Of a stretch of 64,000 nucleotides of DNA, positions 43,985 to 55,406 are shown one piece after another (position 1 is the stretch's first letter; each line of letters begins with the position of its first letter). Location: positions 124,001 to 188,000 of the forward strand of contig NBIV01000117.1 of the NCBI GenBank assembly GCA_003194525.1, in the 5' to 3' direction. The notes beneath the pieces were generated by a model, which was given only the letters and a program-made list of their open reading frames with translations, ran no database searches and was not told where the DNA came from. A program made the translations under genes and the position numbers. Source of the stretch: Gracilariopsis chorda (lineage: Eukaryota; Rhodophyta; Florideophyceae; Gracilariales; Gracilariaceae).

Positions 43985-44930
43985 TTGCTTGTAGTGTCGA
44001 GCGACAGCTCGGTAGTCGGCGGACAGGAACCAGTTCCTGCCGTGCACAACCGCTGTAATACAAATACTATACGCCATGTACGTTTTAAACCTCGAAACTC
44101 TCCCAATATTATACTATATTTTACAACATGGATAGCACGGGTTGTGTCGAGCGACAGCCCGGCTGTGCACGACAGGAACTCATTCCTGTCGTGCACGACC
44201 GCGCGTGTCGCTCGCCACAGCTGGCGGCCAAAGCAATTGAAAATATTTTTTGAAGGAGTGTGCAAGGGGCATGGCAGTTGCAAATACGTGTCAATGGTGT
44301 CCGTCCTCTCACACGTGGGTGCCTGCGGCAATCTGTTGCGGCCGTGCTCTTGTTTTCCCATAATGTTTTGGGGGAGGGTGTGTCGAGCGACAGGCCTGGT
44401 TGTGCACGACAGGAACTCATTCCTGTCGTGCACGACCGGGCGTGTCGCTCGACACACTTGGCGGTCCAAAAAGTTGTAAAAATATTTTCAGCGAAAGCGC
44501 ATGCATCATGGCGCATATAGATACGTGTCAGAGTTGTATGCAAACCGACACGTGTGGGTTTGTGTCAAGCGCCGTTGCCCGCGCCTTTGTTTTTGCTTTA
44601 ATTATGGTGGGGGGTGTGTCGAGTGACAGGCCCGGTTGTGCACGACAGGAATGAGTTCCTGTCGTGCACAACCGGGCCTGTCGCTCGATACACCCGGCTG
44701 GCTAAAAAATTTGAAAAAATATTTATGTTGATGCGCATGGGTCGTGGCGCATGCACATACGTGTAAGAGTTGCACGTTACCTGACACGTGTGTGCCTGCG
44801 CCTAGCGCCGTCGGCCCCTTGTTTTGAGTTTATTTTGGGGGGGTATTGTGTCGAGCGACAGGCCCGGTTGTGCACGACAGGAACTCATTCCTGTCGTGTA
44901 CAACCAGGCCTGTCGCTCGACACACCATTA
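43985..44930. repeat. Array of 235-bp repeats, each with an 80-bp palindrome
   Basis: Long palindromes lie at 44143-44219, 44378-44457, 44614-44693 and 44847-44925, with a half copy at 43994-44053. The core is GACAGGAACNNNTTCCTGTC inside GTGCACGAC/GTCGTGCAC. The outer arms read GTGTCGAGCGACAGGCCCGG and its inverse. Starts are 233-236 bp apart. The DNA between also repeats and holds a second inverted pair (ACGTGTCA / GACACGTG). The array fills the space between the divergent methyltransferase-SET gene and the dioxygenase-like gene. It could be an origin, a recombinase site cluster or a shared promoter. Confidence 0.9.
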
Positions 44931-45245
44931 TGGGAAAGCGTCTCAAAAATTCGGAAAAGGGGGGTATTGAAAATAGGCCGTATTCGAAATGATAAAATAG
45001 TGCGGTTGGCGCCCCTACCGAGAAGGGTCTCGTAAAGTAAGGGAGGGAATGGTTGCGACTGTTGTACTGTGCCGTCGTGGGCTGTTGATTCAGCTGTTTG
45101 CGTGAGTCCATCCGCTACCGCTTAAGGGTTAGTGAAGCGTGTTCTAAGCACGTTACGCGTTATCGTTTCATCGCTCGAAACATTCCGCCATACGTCTGCG
45201 GTTATCTTCAAGCGTTTCCGTGCTGGAATAACTCCCTACACGAGC

Positions 45246-48200
45246 ATGTCGTCATCTGCAATCGTACTAGGGGCGTCAATGTCTCTGCTTCTGGCTAACG
45301 GGGATGTCGTTGGGATCGCTACAGTGTTTGAAGCGGAAGGCGAATTTTGCAGCACTCTCCACGGGCATCCATTGTCTGCGTGTGCGAAACCCGGGGCGGA
45401 TCTGGTTGTGGTGAGCAAAATCACCATAACAGGGAACAACATGGACGCCTATGCATACCCGTGTAAAGGAACCGAACCCCCTCCGAAGCATTTATCCGGG
45501 ATGACGTTTTATGGAATGTATGCTTGGGACCTGAAGCTAATGCGCCCCCAAGGACTCCCTGGAACTTCTCCTCGTACGAAAAGGGCGTCCGGTACAAGCA
45601 ACCGAAGTCAGGAGCGCTCTACAGCGATTGCCCGAGGAATTCGCTCGACGACACAGTCCCACCGAAGCCGACGGTTACCTACCGTACCGCGCAACACCCG
45701 TCTGTCGAAAACCGTTCCATTGCCCGGCTCAGAAGCTACAAAGCCAAGCGAACGAATGATGGTTGGCTACGGTTCTATCCCTCACCTACTGCCCACGAGG
45801 GCTAATGTCAAGAACACATCAAGCGTTCGAACAGCATCAGGGGACGGGGTTGTATCCGCTAAGAAGGTAATGCCTCACAAGAGCCAGGCGTCCGTCTCTT
45901 TATCGGGCGTGGGTACTGGTCAGGGTGGAAATTATACGGAAGATGCAGGTGATATATCTGAAGGGCATACACCCATTCTTGTTCCCGAGTCTGTTGCGGA
46001 GGATGGTAGGGGGAGTGCAAAGGTAGGCCACGATTTGGGTAGTGACTCGGATGAAGTTCAGATCGTGTCTGAAGTTCTGGGTCAGTCGAATGATAGGACG
46101 CTGTATAGTGAGGACGATGTGGTTGAAACTGTTCAGGTGGACACACAATTTTTGAAGGACACTATTCGTCTGCAGTAATACAAAGCCCAGATACTCGTTG
46201 TGCATCTGGATTTAGTGCCACTACCAGAACACAGTGCTCGTGGAATTGAAGAGGAGAATTTCCAGAGCCTGGACAATGAGCTCGAGCGAAAGGGTTTGTT
46301 GGAGTTGGCGGGGTTGATGAGTGTAACCATTCGGATGAACGGGCGACCTTTAGAAGCGTGTGTTCAGATTGGGCGCATAATTGTACCTCCAGACCTCGTC
46401 GATGGACGAAATCGTCGACTCGCCATGTTCAGGAGGAGGATCAAGGAAGGAAGGTGGCACGCGGTGCGGAAATCGCTTCGAGCTCGCAGCTGGTCGACAC
46501 CGGACGGGAAGGACCTGACTTTGCATGAGATTGTGGAAATTGGAGTTCTTCTGAATGATACCGCATCGTCTGTACTGAGAATGCGGTTTACGGACCGCAT
46601 TCACTCAGTAGTGAGTATCATTAACTCTCTTCATGTGGACTTGGGCGTGGTTGTTGGTGAAATGACTATTGGGATGGTAATTGGAGCCCTTCAAAACTCT
46701 GCAGTAACCAAGAAGATTAAAAAAAGGCAGTTGCGTCGCATATCAGAAATTGCGCTCAAGCGTGCTAACAATCCTATGTTGGTGGATGTTTTCGAGCAGG
46801 TTTGTGCGCAATATTCGAATGTAGGTTTCACGCACATGTCCTCGGACAAGCTGTTAAGGATGGAACCGCTGGAGTTTACTTTTGCGATGATCTGCTTGAT
46901 GTTCTACGTCGGTCCCAAGGGCCCCTCTATCCGAGGTGGGTTCGAAATGGTACGATCGTACTTCTACAGCAGGGTTTTACAATTTCTGGAGGAGATGAAG
47001 CGAATGGCACTTGGGGTTGAGGTGGAAATGGAGTCGTTCTTAGCTCAGTTGTTCCGGATGTCTGCCTCTGTGACTGGTGAAACAACAGTTTGGGACTTTG
47101 CTGTTGAACAGGTGAACCATTTTAGGAAAGTTCCCAATCCTCGCAATCAGGGCTCTGTCATAATAAGAGCTGTGGCGTTGTTCAAGGGGAAGTTGGAGAA
47201 CTGGATTCCAGAGCTTCGTGTGAAGCCGGACGTGCAAGAGGCTTCCGTTTCGCAGCCAGATGCTATCGGGGAGCCAGTGACGTCGGTTGTTAATACCGGG
47301 ACTTCTAGGTTGGGTACAACCGGCAGTGTGCCTGAAAGCCAGGGGGGGTCCAAACCACCTACACCGCACGCTAGTGTTGCCTTCAGTGCTGAGAGTGGAA
47401 CACCTGCAGTTGGTTTTGATCAATCGAGTGCTGTACGTCGGAGCACTAGGCGGAAATCCAGTCGTTTTTCGTCGGCGGGTGCGGCTAGTTCAGAGTCGGG
47501 ACGCAGGACGGAGAGAAAAAACATACGAAGGAAGAAAGGTGGAGCGATATTGACTGCTGCAACGGTTCAACGTCTGCGAACATATGAGCCTGACGTTGGT
47601 TTCAACTTCTTCAAGGACAACGACTTGCTCCAGCTGCTCCGAAAGGGTTTTAAGAAATCGATATGGACTTGGAATCGGAAGACGAATCGGTTGAATTCGA
47701 GGACGAGACAGGAATAAATGAACAGTCGGCGTAAGGATTCGATGACGAACTGCCGACAGCATGGCCGTCTACTCTAAGTCGAAGTGAGCCGTTCAATACT
47801 GAGAACCCACTTCCAGAGTGGTGCGTCTACAGCATTATGTTGCCCAGTGTTTGGCCACAAGCAGAGAACCTTATTCAGAATGTTGGAGCGTGGGTGCAAT
47901 GTATTCACCTTCCACCTGGACATCAGGCCGAAACTCTGAGTCCAGGTGACCTCAAGTACATTCATCACACTGTGTTTTACCACGCCGCGATGCTTGGCCA
48001 CGAACAGTCAGGGCTGATGAAGGGGAATATACTTGGAGGTGAATTCATTAGTGAAATGGCTATAGCGGCTGGAGTGTCTACGGACAACTTGAGTTGTTAC
48101 GATCGATTGTACTTGACAGCGAAGAAGGTGGACTATCTGGCTTTGGAATACTTTGGCGAGAAGCGTGCAGAACTGAAGGAAAAGGGGTTCTGTATTCTCC

Positions 48201-49174
48201 CCCGGTTCGCTATTGACAGGAAGTTTGAAGTGCTCCCAAACCCCAGTGAGGATGTGGATAGTGCGGAATCTGTATTGGCTTTCTTCCGCCAAAACTACAC
48301 GGAGCAACCGGATCTCCGCCGTGAGGAGAATCGAAAGCGGTGGACCTAGATAATCAACAGCAGACCTGCAGAGCGTGATATAGAACAAGGAGCCAAGGGG
48401 GAAGGTCGATTCACTACCACCCGCGCTGGTATTGTGGACGCTTTGGAAGAAGAACCCACTACACACTGGGTAGTGAAGCGGAGGGCAATGATGGACGCCC
48501 GTATGGGTCAAGGTATGGCAGCGTTGCGCGTGGGCAACAATCGAAGAGCGGAAACCAGGAAGATGTACGCCCCCAAAACTGGTGGACGTTTGTTAGCTAC
48601 TACTCGACAGTGCATGCGGCAGACTCTGCCCACAGACGTTCGGGGCTTGTCTGTAGAAGAGAAGTCGGAAGGAGCGAATCCCGGATATTTCATGATGATC
48701 GCCGGGGAGTACTCGTTTCCAATCTGGGTATGTGAAGGAAGTCACAAAATCGTAGTGACCGACTGGAAAAGTTTGCGAAATGTGTCGAAAGGGATGGTGG
48801 TTACGAAGGTGTTAGTTCCACCTTTCTCCATATTCGTCGGGCGTGGTGATGTTTTCCACGCAGGGGCCGGGGGATCAGACAGAAGTATGGACGGCGTGAA
48901 GTTCCGCTATCACATGTACATGGTTCCTGAAGGGTACGATCTTCCAGATGCCGTACATCGTGAGAAGGGTTTCAAGCCTCAGTCTGTGGAGGAGGATACC
49001 CGGTTGTGTGGTGCGGGCGATGACACTGGTGTTGTTGGAGATGGAGAAGAAGAAGACCTGGTTTTAGCATATTTAGATGAAGAGGTTGTTGTGCTTGAGA
49101 ACGACCCGGTTAGTGCGGATGAAAGGGAACTAAGTGAGGCTTTAGAGGAGAACATAGACACTGGCGAAAGATGA
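45246..49174 (+). pseudogene. Large element protein with a C-terminal 2-oxoglutarate-dioxygenase-like domain, left copy
   Basis: ATG at 45246 (MSSSAIVLGASMSLL). The same frame continues through TAA 46176-46178 to about 47,650, where it shifts, then through TAA 47732-47734 and TAG 48347-48349 to the TGA at 49172-49174. Parts: an N-terminal domain with STLHGHPLSACAKPGADLVV; a disordered linker; a helical middle (RRRIKEGRWHAVRKSLRAR, LHEIVEIGVLLND); then KEKGFCILPRF and TDVRGL...PIWVCEGSHKIVV...FVGRGDVFHAGAG...RYHMYM. The last block is a double-stranded beta-helix oxygenase layout. The right copy keeps LHTDVRG (an HxD pair); here His has become Pro, so the iron site is lost. TET/JBP-type or PhyH-type enzymes are the nearest idea; substrate unknown. 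Confidence 0.6.
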
Positions 49175-50815
49175 TAGTTTTAAGTTTTAGTTGTGCATTC
49201 TGCTGTTCTATGTTAAACTGCGTTTTCAAAAATGAGAATGGATAATGTGATGAGTTTAGGAGCGTGGGAAACTCTGCAACAGGTTCAGAGGTTTGCCGGT
49301 GGGATTATCTTCTTGAACTGTTGTTGGAATAACGTTTGCAGGCAAAAAGAGTGCGTTGGTGAGGGATCTGTCTCGCCTCGTGCCATTACTCGTTTGGAAT
49401 GGTCGTAGAAGAAAGCGTTCCTTGATTCATACTCCGAAAAAGAGGTTCGGAAGGTGGAGAGCGTCCGAATGTACGAGAGAAGTCTTTCTACGGAGTCTTC
49501 TACGTCGAAAGAAATGGAAGTGCGCTGCCGGACGACCCCAAAAAGCTCGTGCATCATTGTCTGCTTGGTCATTCGCAACCACACTCATGAATAGGTCGCC
49601 GTAGTACATTTGGATTAGGTTGAAAGTAGAGAGCCAGGTGATCTTCTCGTAGTACTACTTTTCAAATTGTTCACTGTCCACAATGGTGCAGGACAGATTG
49701 TAATACGCCAAGCGGTTTTTAACTTGTTGAGCCCATTTTCCGCAGACCAACGTGGGTCCCTGAGGGTCTTTATCGGTAACACCGTCTGTAGGAAGCTCGT
49801 GTACGGCTGGAACACCAATATTGAGCACAGCCCTGGTGCAAGAAGAGAGTACACCAGTTATTTTCAGAATAGGTGCGATATTGCCGTTTCGCATCAAGAT
49901 GAGATCTTCACGCTTGGATTGCAGGCACGTGTTAATTCTGGTGGAAATAATATCTGCTCGTACACAGCAAAAAATGGGACCAGTGTACGACTCTGGGATA
50001 AAGTCGTGTCGGCCAAGCACTACATCTCGCTTAATAAAGAAATTGAGAATCCAACGCCAGCCCGTAAACGCAGTCTTGAAATTGAAAAGAGAGCCAATTC
50101 TGCCCCTTTCAATAATTACCGCCGGTTTTATGCGCTTACGCAGTGTAAAACATCGGAAAACGATTTTGATAAATCTGACAAGGCCAACCATATGGTTTTG
50201 TTGTTCTCGCTGTTGTAGTTTTTGGAGTGTAGATAGTACGAATCTTGTATTACAAGTGAAGGTTTTAACAAAAGAGTCGGTGTATGTTTCTACTTACTTA
50301 AAGTTTGTTTAGAAGTCTGATGACAGAAATTGCTATACTAACATTTTATATTATATGTAGGATATGGATTCGAGCCTAAACCAAGATTAGAATGTTAGTG
50401 GTTTTGGGAGGGGGGTTGTAAATCCCATCTCTCAATTTTACGGGGCTGCATGCTTTAATGGTTTTCTAGGGGTTTCATGAGACGATTTTTAAAACCTCAT
50501 AGTTACACATCGGGTTTTCCCCCCAATACTTTCACTGTTTCTAACATAAGGCACATGTGAACACAAATTCATAGCAACCAAATTTATGTAGTAATGTATA
50601 AAAAGGCAGTGTGGTTATGTAAGAAGTGAAGGTATGAAAGCCGCAAATCGAAACATGCGTATTCAAATATTAAAAATTTATGTTATGTAACACGTTTAGA
50701 AAGTACATGTATGGCCATGTTAGTGATAGTAGAAAGGGCTTTCAGGGATTTTAGGAAAGTGCTTCATATGCCAAAAAGACCACGACGCAACGTTGTTCGG
50801 CTCTACAAAAGGTTC
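47547..50815 (+). repeat. Left arm of a >3.2-kb inverted repeat
   Basis: It pairs with the inverse of 60752-64000. Matching covers the dioxygenase-like C-terminus, the Rossmann-type gene and the non-coding end up to CGGCTCTA near 50,810, after which the sequences diverge. By eye identity is roughly 80% with small indels. The left arm may continue below 47,547, because the right arm is cut by the window edge. Confidence 0.9.
49285..50191 (-). pseudogene. NAD(P)-binding Rossmann-type (ketopantoate-reductase-like) protein, left copy
   Basis: ATG at 50191 (MVGLVRFIKIVFR). The dinucleotide motif reads IIERGRIGSLF, with the first Gly of GxGxxG lost; the right copy has GSGRIGSLF. Then VVLGRHDFIPESYTGPIFCC, EDLILMRNGNI, GVTDKDPQGPT and KWAQQVKNRLAYYNLSC. 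TAG at 49655-49657 aligns with a Ser codon in the right copy. After a shift near 49,575 the frame goes on with LFGVVRQRTSISF, SRNAFFYDHSKR and ETDPSPTHS. The end resembles EWRNGWFYxxS...DPCPxHT of an uncharacterised plant/algal/stramenopile family. Substrate unknown. It converges on the dioxygenase-like gene with a 110-bp gap. Confidence 0.6.
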
Positions 50816-51693
50816 TGTTGTAGTAATAGAAACTTTTGGAGAATAGCGAGTAGTTACTCTAAGCAATCAAAGCTGTAAGAGAGAGGGAACAGGTACGGAG
50901 CCAATGAGTTCCAAGGGCTTCTATGCAAAGTTGAAGCGGCACCCCGCTTCAAAACAAAAGTAATCCAGTTCTAGGGGCGTTGTGCAGCATGGATTGCCTT
51001 TTTGCGAGTATACGGCGGTAAGGTAGCACGAGGTAAACGCAACGAAATGGGTTTCAGTCATGAGCGTTCATTTCAATTGTGAAGTCTACGAACTGAACAA
51101 GTATTAAAGGTACTCTTGTTTTATTGACGTGTAATAAGCATAACCATCACGCAGGGGTTTTGTGTGGCTTGGCCAAATCACTGCTGATGTGAGTATATAG
51201 GGGTTTTAAAGCCAGTATTGGGCGGGTAAATGGCATGGCATGACTCGTACTCTACGTTACGAACTGCGTGCAACAACCTAAAGTGTTTGGGTCTGTCTGT
51301 ACATGAATGTGCGCCGTTTTGAACACAAGTTCTTGTTGTGTTTCATCCTAAGCAAAAGGTCACGTAGGAGTGAATGAATAAGTTTGTTTTGTGGGAAACG
51401 AATTTAACACAGTTTAGGCTTGTAGAAGTAGAGATTTTCCTCCACCTGTGTTAGGGTTCAATGCCTGAGCCACGACAAGATGGTACAGAACAAGAGTACG
51501 GGTATTCGTTTTGGGATCCTGCACGTTGTGGGTTTTGCAAGGGTTGCGGTTTTATTTAACGGGTTTGCGGTTTGTTAGGGGTTTTAGATTAGTAATGTAT
51601 GATGCATGCACTTTGTATTTCAAGCTTTCTCGACCTAGGTCCAGGCTATACAGGTTTGAAGGGGAATGTGAACATTGGAAAGGGTTAAGTGTG
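50816..51693. other. Spacer, no gene seen
   Basis: No supported coding frame. AGGGGTTT occurs at 51153, 51199 and 51577 on the plus strand. The first copy of this motif lies just before, at 50468. Confidence 0.4.
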
Positions 51694-52900
51694 TTAGTCT
51701 TGCTCCATTTGCTCGTACAGCCTGAGATCATGAGATAGTTTAGAGGTCGTAGTGGATATTGTATTCGCGAGTAGAATAGGAGTTGCTCTACCACCTGCAT
51801 GCCGCGAAGAGAAAAGACTAGATATGAGGGCTGCTAGAGTACAGGAGAACATTTTCGAGCCGATCAACCGACATGTAGTTGCCGGCGCGATTATGAAGAG
51901 TGCACTGCGTAAAGAGCGTTTTAAGGCGTTCACTGCGGCACAAATTAGGGATCTGGCTGGTATATCACGGTGCAATATGTAGGTAGTATTTGCATGTGTT
52001 GTTGTTAATCTAGATAGAATCCAGACATCCAGCAAGTATGTAAAGCCACCCGTCAGGGACCCACTTAGAGTGTAAGCGATACATTTCTTCGTCACATGGG
52101 ATTGCAGTGTGTATCCAGAAGGGATGAAGAGATGTGTCACATATAAGGCTATGTTGACAGGAAGCAGACTGGTTCATAAGGAACCCCCAAATTGAAGTAT
52201 TGATCTAGTCCTTCATGAGTATGCAATACTCGGATTAAAAGGACTTTTACATAAGCTTCCGCACAATGAAGTTAAAAAGTGCTTTGCACTCCCCCCAACT
52301 ACAACATTTAGGACACTCTGGGTGAAACTATGGAGCAAAGCCTTGCGGGCAAAGTGATAGAGAGAATTCTTTGGACCTCCGAAAACAAAACCAACTGTCC
52401 CGCCTATGACACCTTTCATCAATGTGTGAGCAAGTCCTAGGACGGGAGATGAATACAAAAATCTGGAAAGGCTGAAGAAGCTCCACAAATTAGGGATATG
52501 ACGTGTGGTACTTACGTTTTGGATGTACATGGCAATATGATATCGATCGGAGAGTAGGCAGTTTAATTGAGCCTTTTGCAGTATGACTTCATGACTCGGA
52601 AGATTAGTAACAGCAATATAGATTTATCGCAGCTCTGTCATTAGGTTTGTACTTGGGTCCTGGACACATCTTATTTGGTAGTTTCTACCTTCCTTGGGTA
52701 CAGTGAGTTGCAGCACATCTGCAAATGAGATAGTGGTATGCTTTTCTGAAGAGGTAACTGTTGTGTTACAGGGAACTGGCGGGCCGATGTGAATCGGTAC
52801 ACAATACTCGTAAGATCTCATTAAGCTTAGAAAGCTGAATTGAGTGAGGGTTTTTGAACAGAATCAATCTAATACCGTTACGTTGGGAGTGTGGTTTTGT
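51694..52900 (-). pseudogene. Broken paralogue of the membrane protein at 53534-54796
   Basis: Read on the minus strand, one frame aligns almost without gaps to the intact gene across the window: RSYEYCVPIHIGP with QSYETRIPICPGP; NLWSFFSLSRFLYSSPVL with AFWNMFSVTRLLASSIVF; RTRSILQFGGSL with RTRAFLEFGGLV; and LRSALFIIAPATTCRLIGSKM with LLNPTLFRGYLARTFRLIGIRM by position. It has TAA at about 52,622 and two TGA codons (52213 and about 52,170), the first replacing the Trp of the intact copy. It ends at TAA 51694, close to where the intact protein ends. The two genes lie head to head, about 630 bp apart. It is a dead inverted duplicate. Confidence 0.8.
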
Positions 52901-53093
52901 TCTCGTTTTATAGTGTTTAAAAACAACATTTGAGATGCAAATGTACTCGAATACCAATTTTACTTTTATGCATGAGGCTTAGTGACATAAAATAGTATAT
53001 GTAGGGCTCTTAGTGTAAAACATCGGTACGTGAACATTACAAGCCTTTACGAAACGCAACACACTATATTATAGTAATGAGTAAGGAGTGTTT

Positions 53094-53405
53094 ATGAAAG
53101 TTGGTTTAAGCGAGGATACTGGATATGTCCCAAGCGGTTCATACGCAGGGATGATCATACGTTTCATAATCTTGAAAAACCAGTTACCTGGTTTTAATGT
53201 CCAGGAGAAGGATATCAAATCATTTCTTGAGAAGTACTATATACAAACCAGAGAACAAGGGTTATTTCATGAGAAGGTTTTACTTTCAGGGAGTTCCAAA
53301 CGAAAGGTTTGTGAGCACTGTGGCTATTTCATTGTTTTTAGGGGACGGGGTGGAGAGAATTTACGTGGGGTTTTTATTTGCGTAACAGAGGACCTAGGCC
53401 TATGA
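53094..53405 (+). CDS. Small hypothetical ORF between the divergent membrane genes
   Basis: ATG at 53094, 103 codons, ending TGA region at 53405. It has KVCEHCGYFIVF, a possible half zinc site, and no recognised domain. It lies 5' of the intact membrane protein gene, in the same direction with a 128-bp gap, and could be part of its leader. No other support. Confidence 0.25.
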   Translation: MKVGLSEDTGYVPSGSYAGMIIRFIILKNQLPGFNVQEKDIKSFLEKYYIQTREQGLFHEKVLLSGSSKRKVCEHCGYFIVFRGRGGENLRGVFICVTEDLGL

Positions 53406-53533
53406 GGGAATCAAGTTAGTTTTAAGGGGTGAGCACAGAATCTAAACATTCATATATCGCAGTAAACACTCAATTTTGCATCTAAACAGGCAAACAAAAT
53501 CGAACTTTGGCGTTATAAAATTGTATCCCAACA

Positions 53534-54796
53534 ATGGGCATCGAAGGGACGGGGACGTTGTTCCCAGCGGTCTTTGCAAAAAATCTGGCGCGTCTCAAGT
53601 ACTCCGCTCTACGTTGTATGCAGTCGTACGAAACACGTATCCCTATATGTCCAGGTCCTACCAGCCAATGTACTACTACAATTGATACACTTCCGCAACG
53701 CACGGTGGTGTCGATAAACAACGTGCTACAGGTAAAACTTCCAACAACCAGTAATGCATTTGAAGTGAGAGGAATGCAAAATATTACTGAAGAACTTAAA
53801 CAAGAGCTTCATGACGTTTGTACAGCGATAAAAGCGCTTGAAGTCCGTCGTAGGCTTCTGGAGCCGGGCGTGGTTGACGGTATACTGAAGGATAGGGCTC
53901 ATATTGCTAGATATGTAGAACATGTGGACAACTTGACACAAAACTTTGCATTCTGGAACATGTTCAGTGTAACGCGACTTCTTGCTTCTTCTATAGTTTT
54001 TATGGTCACGTTTACCATAATGTATGGGGTTTGCAGTCCTTTGCTGCAGTATGCCGTTCCAGATTCGGGGAACTCTCAGTTTCATTTTGCTCTGAGGACA
54101 TTCGTTCAGTGCTTTATTCAGAGCTTTTTGCATATTTTGCTTATTGAGGGAGGTGTTGCTTACATTAACTCAGCTTATGGAACTCTTCAATGTACCCCGT
54201 TTAACGCATTGGATCGTTATACGTGGCGAACACGAGCGTTTCTCGAATTTGGAGGTTTAGTATTCGCACTGTTAGTCCCATTGAATATCCTCCTGTTTCT
54301 GGTTGCTTGGCTACATCCCCCCCAGAATACGTTGGGTTCCAATTTGGAGACCACTTGCATTGCGTTCTTAGTCGGGGGCGCTAGCGTTGGCGCGTTTAGT
54401 TACCTCTGTCAACTTGGGTTAATATCGTTGTTTCCGGGTACGTATTTCAATACCAAGTACACATTGCTGCCGCATATGCATGAAAGAACCTTTAGCAAAA
54501 TACTGATTGCAGCATTAAGCAACTTATTGAATCCCACACTTTTTCGTGGCTATCTGGCCAGAACATTTCGATTGATTGGGATCAGAATGCTATCCTACAT
54601 GATGGGATCGCTGGCTTCTGCAGTTTTCTACACAAGTGGCGTTTTAAGCGCCGCGGTTGCATTGGTATCTACGAACAGTGTGTTTGCCGTACGTCTAGTA
54701 GCATCACACGCAGTGTTACATTACAAGCTTGTTGAGGCTAGCGCTACTCTTCAGCGGCTAAATCCCGTTGTGACTGGCTTTGAAATTGAAAGGTAG
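53534..54796 (+). CDS. Multi-pass membrane protein of unknown function (intact)
   Basis: A 420-codon ORF with ATG at 53534 (MGIEGTGTLFPAVFA) and TAG at 54794-54796. The N-terminal 130 residues are soluble and include VSINNVLQVKL and a helical stretch (EELKQELHDVCTAIKALEVRRRLLEPG). About five hydrophobic spans follow: FSVTRLLASSIVFMVTFTIM, FVQCFIQSFLHILLIEGGV, FGGLVFALLVPLNILLFLVA, TCIAFLVGGASVGAFSYLC and MMGSLASAVFYTSGVLSAAV. Family not recognised. It is one of the few long intact frames here, and a broken paralogue ends at the matching residue, which supports the stop. The 5' side holds TATA-like DNA only in general A/T-rich form. It might be cargo of the neighbouring element or a host gene. 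Confidence 0.7.
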   Translation: MGIEGTGTLFPAVFAKNLARLKYSALRCMQSYETRIPICPGPTSQCTTTIDTLPQRTVVSINNVLQVKLPTTSNAFEVRGMQNITEELKQELHDVCTAIKALEVRRRLLEPGVVDGILKDRAHIARYVEHVDNLTQNFAFWNMFSVTRLLASSIVFMVTFTIMYGVCSPLLQYAVPDSGNSQFHFALRTFVQCFIQSFLHILLIEGGVAYINSAYGTLQCTPFNALDRYTWRTRAFLEFGGLVFALLVPLNILLFLVAWLHPPQNTLGSNLETTCIAFLVGGASVGAFSYLCQLGLISLFPGTYFNTKYTLLPHMHERTFSKILIAALSNLLNPTLFRGYLARTFRLIGIRMLSYMMGSLASAVFYTSGVLSAAVALVSTNSVFAVRLVASHAVLHYKLVEASATLQRLNPVVTGFEIER

Positions 54797-55315
54797 TGCC
54801 GGTCTTAGGAAACACTTGAAAAAGGTTTAGGGAAGATTCCCGTCATAATAAATAGCTTAGTAAGTACTCCCGCGCACTATACTGAAGACAATGGTTGTCT
54901 GTGTTTTAAACCGGGCTGTTCCTCTACGGCCACTCATTGGCTGGAACCTCGCAAAGCAGGCCGCCAAGTGGAATCGTTGGGTCTTATGCGCTTCAAGAGG
55001 CATCTTGCACCGCATAGTGTGACACGTTTCCACGTTGTTTACCTTGCACGCCACAGTAGCCCAGCCGACTACCTACAGTAGCCTACGGGCTACCGTACAC
55101 TAACTGAGCTATTGCAGTACCATGCACATGACCGTTTTACTTACCATTTTTCAGCGGTCGAATGCACCACTGGCATTGCAAGCTATACCAAACCATGGTC
55201 ATGCACACCAATGACATTGCACGGTACAGTACAGCGTGCTATGCCTTTGCACTGTAGACGTATACGCGCATTAATATCCCCACGAATTTCACCCCTGTAC
55301 AGAAGAAGAGCAGCA

Positions 55316-55406
55316 TGTGAGAAGAGGGCTCTAACTATCTTCGTTTACTGTTTGAGCTCTCAAATCTCGCTCTTATGTATGTTGTGTACTGTAAGGGTGA
55401 TTAACA
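55316..55406 (-). repeat. 3' LTR (91 bp) of the short-LTR copia element
   Basis: Starts TGTGAGAAGAGGG and ends GATTAACA, preceded by CAGCA (55311-55315). Confidence 0.8.

Noticed and set aside
55040-55120. A tRNA gene on the minus strand
   Set aside because: An A-box-like word is present, but no B box and no cloverleaf could be drawn.
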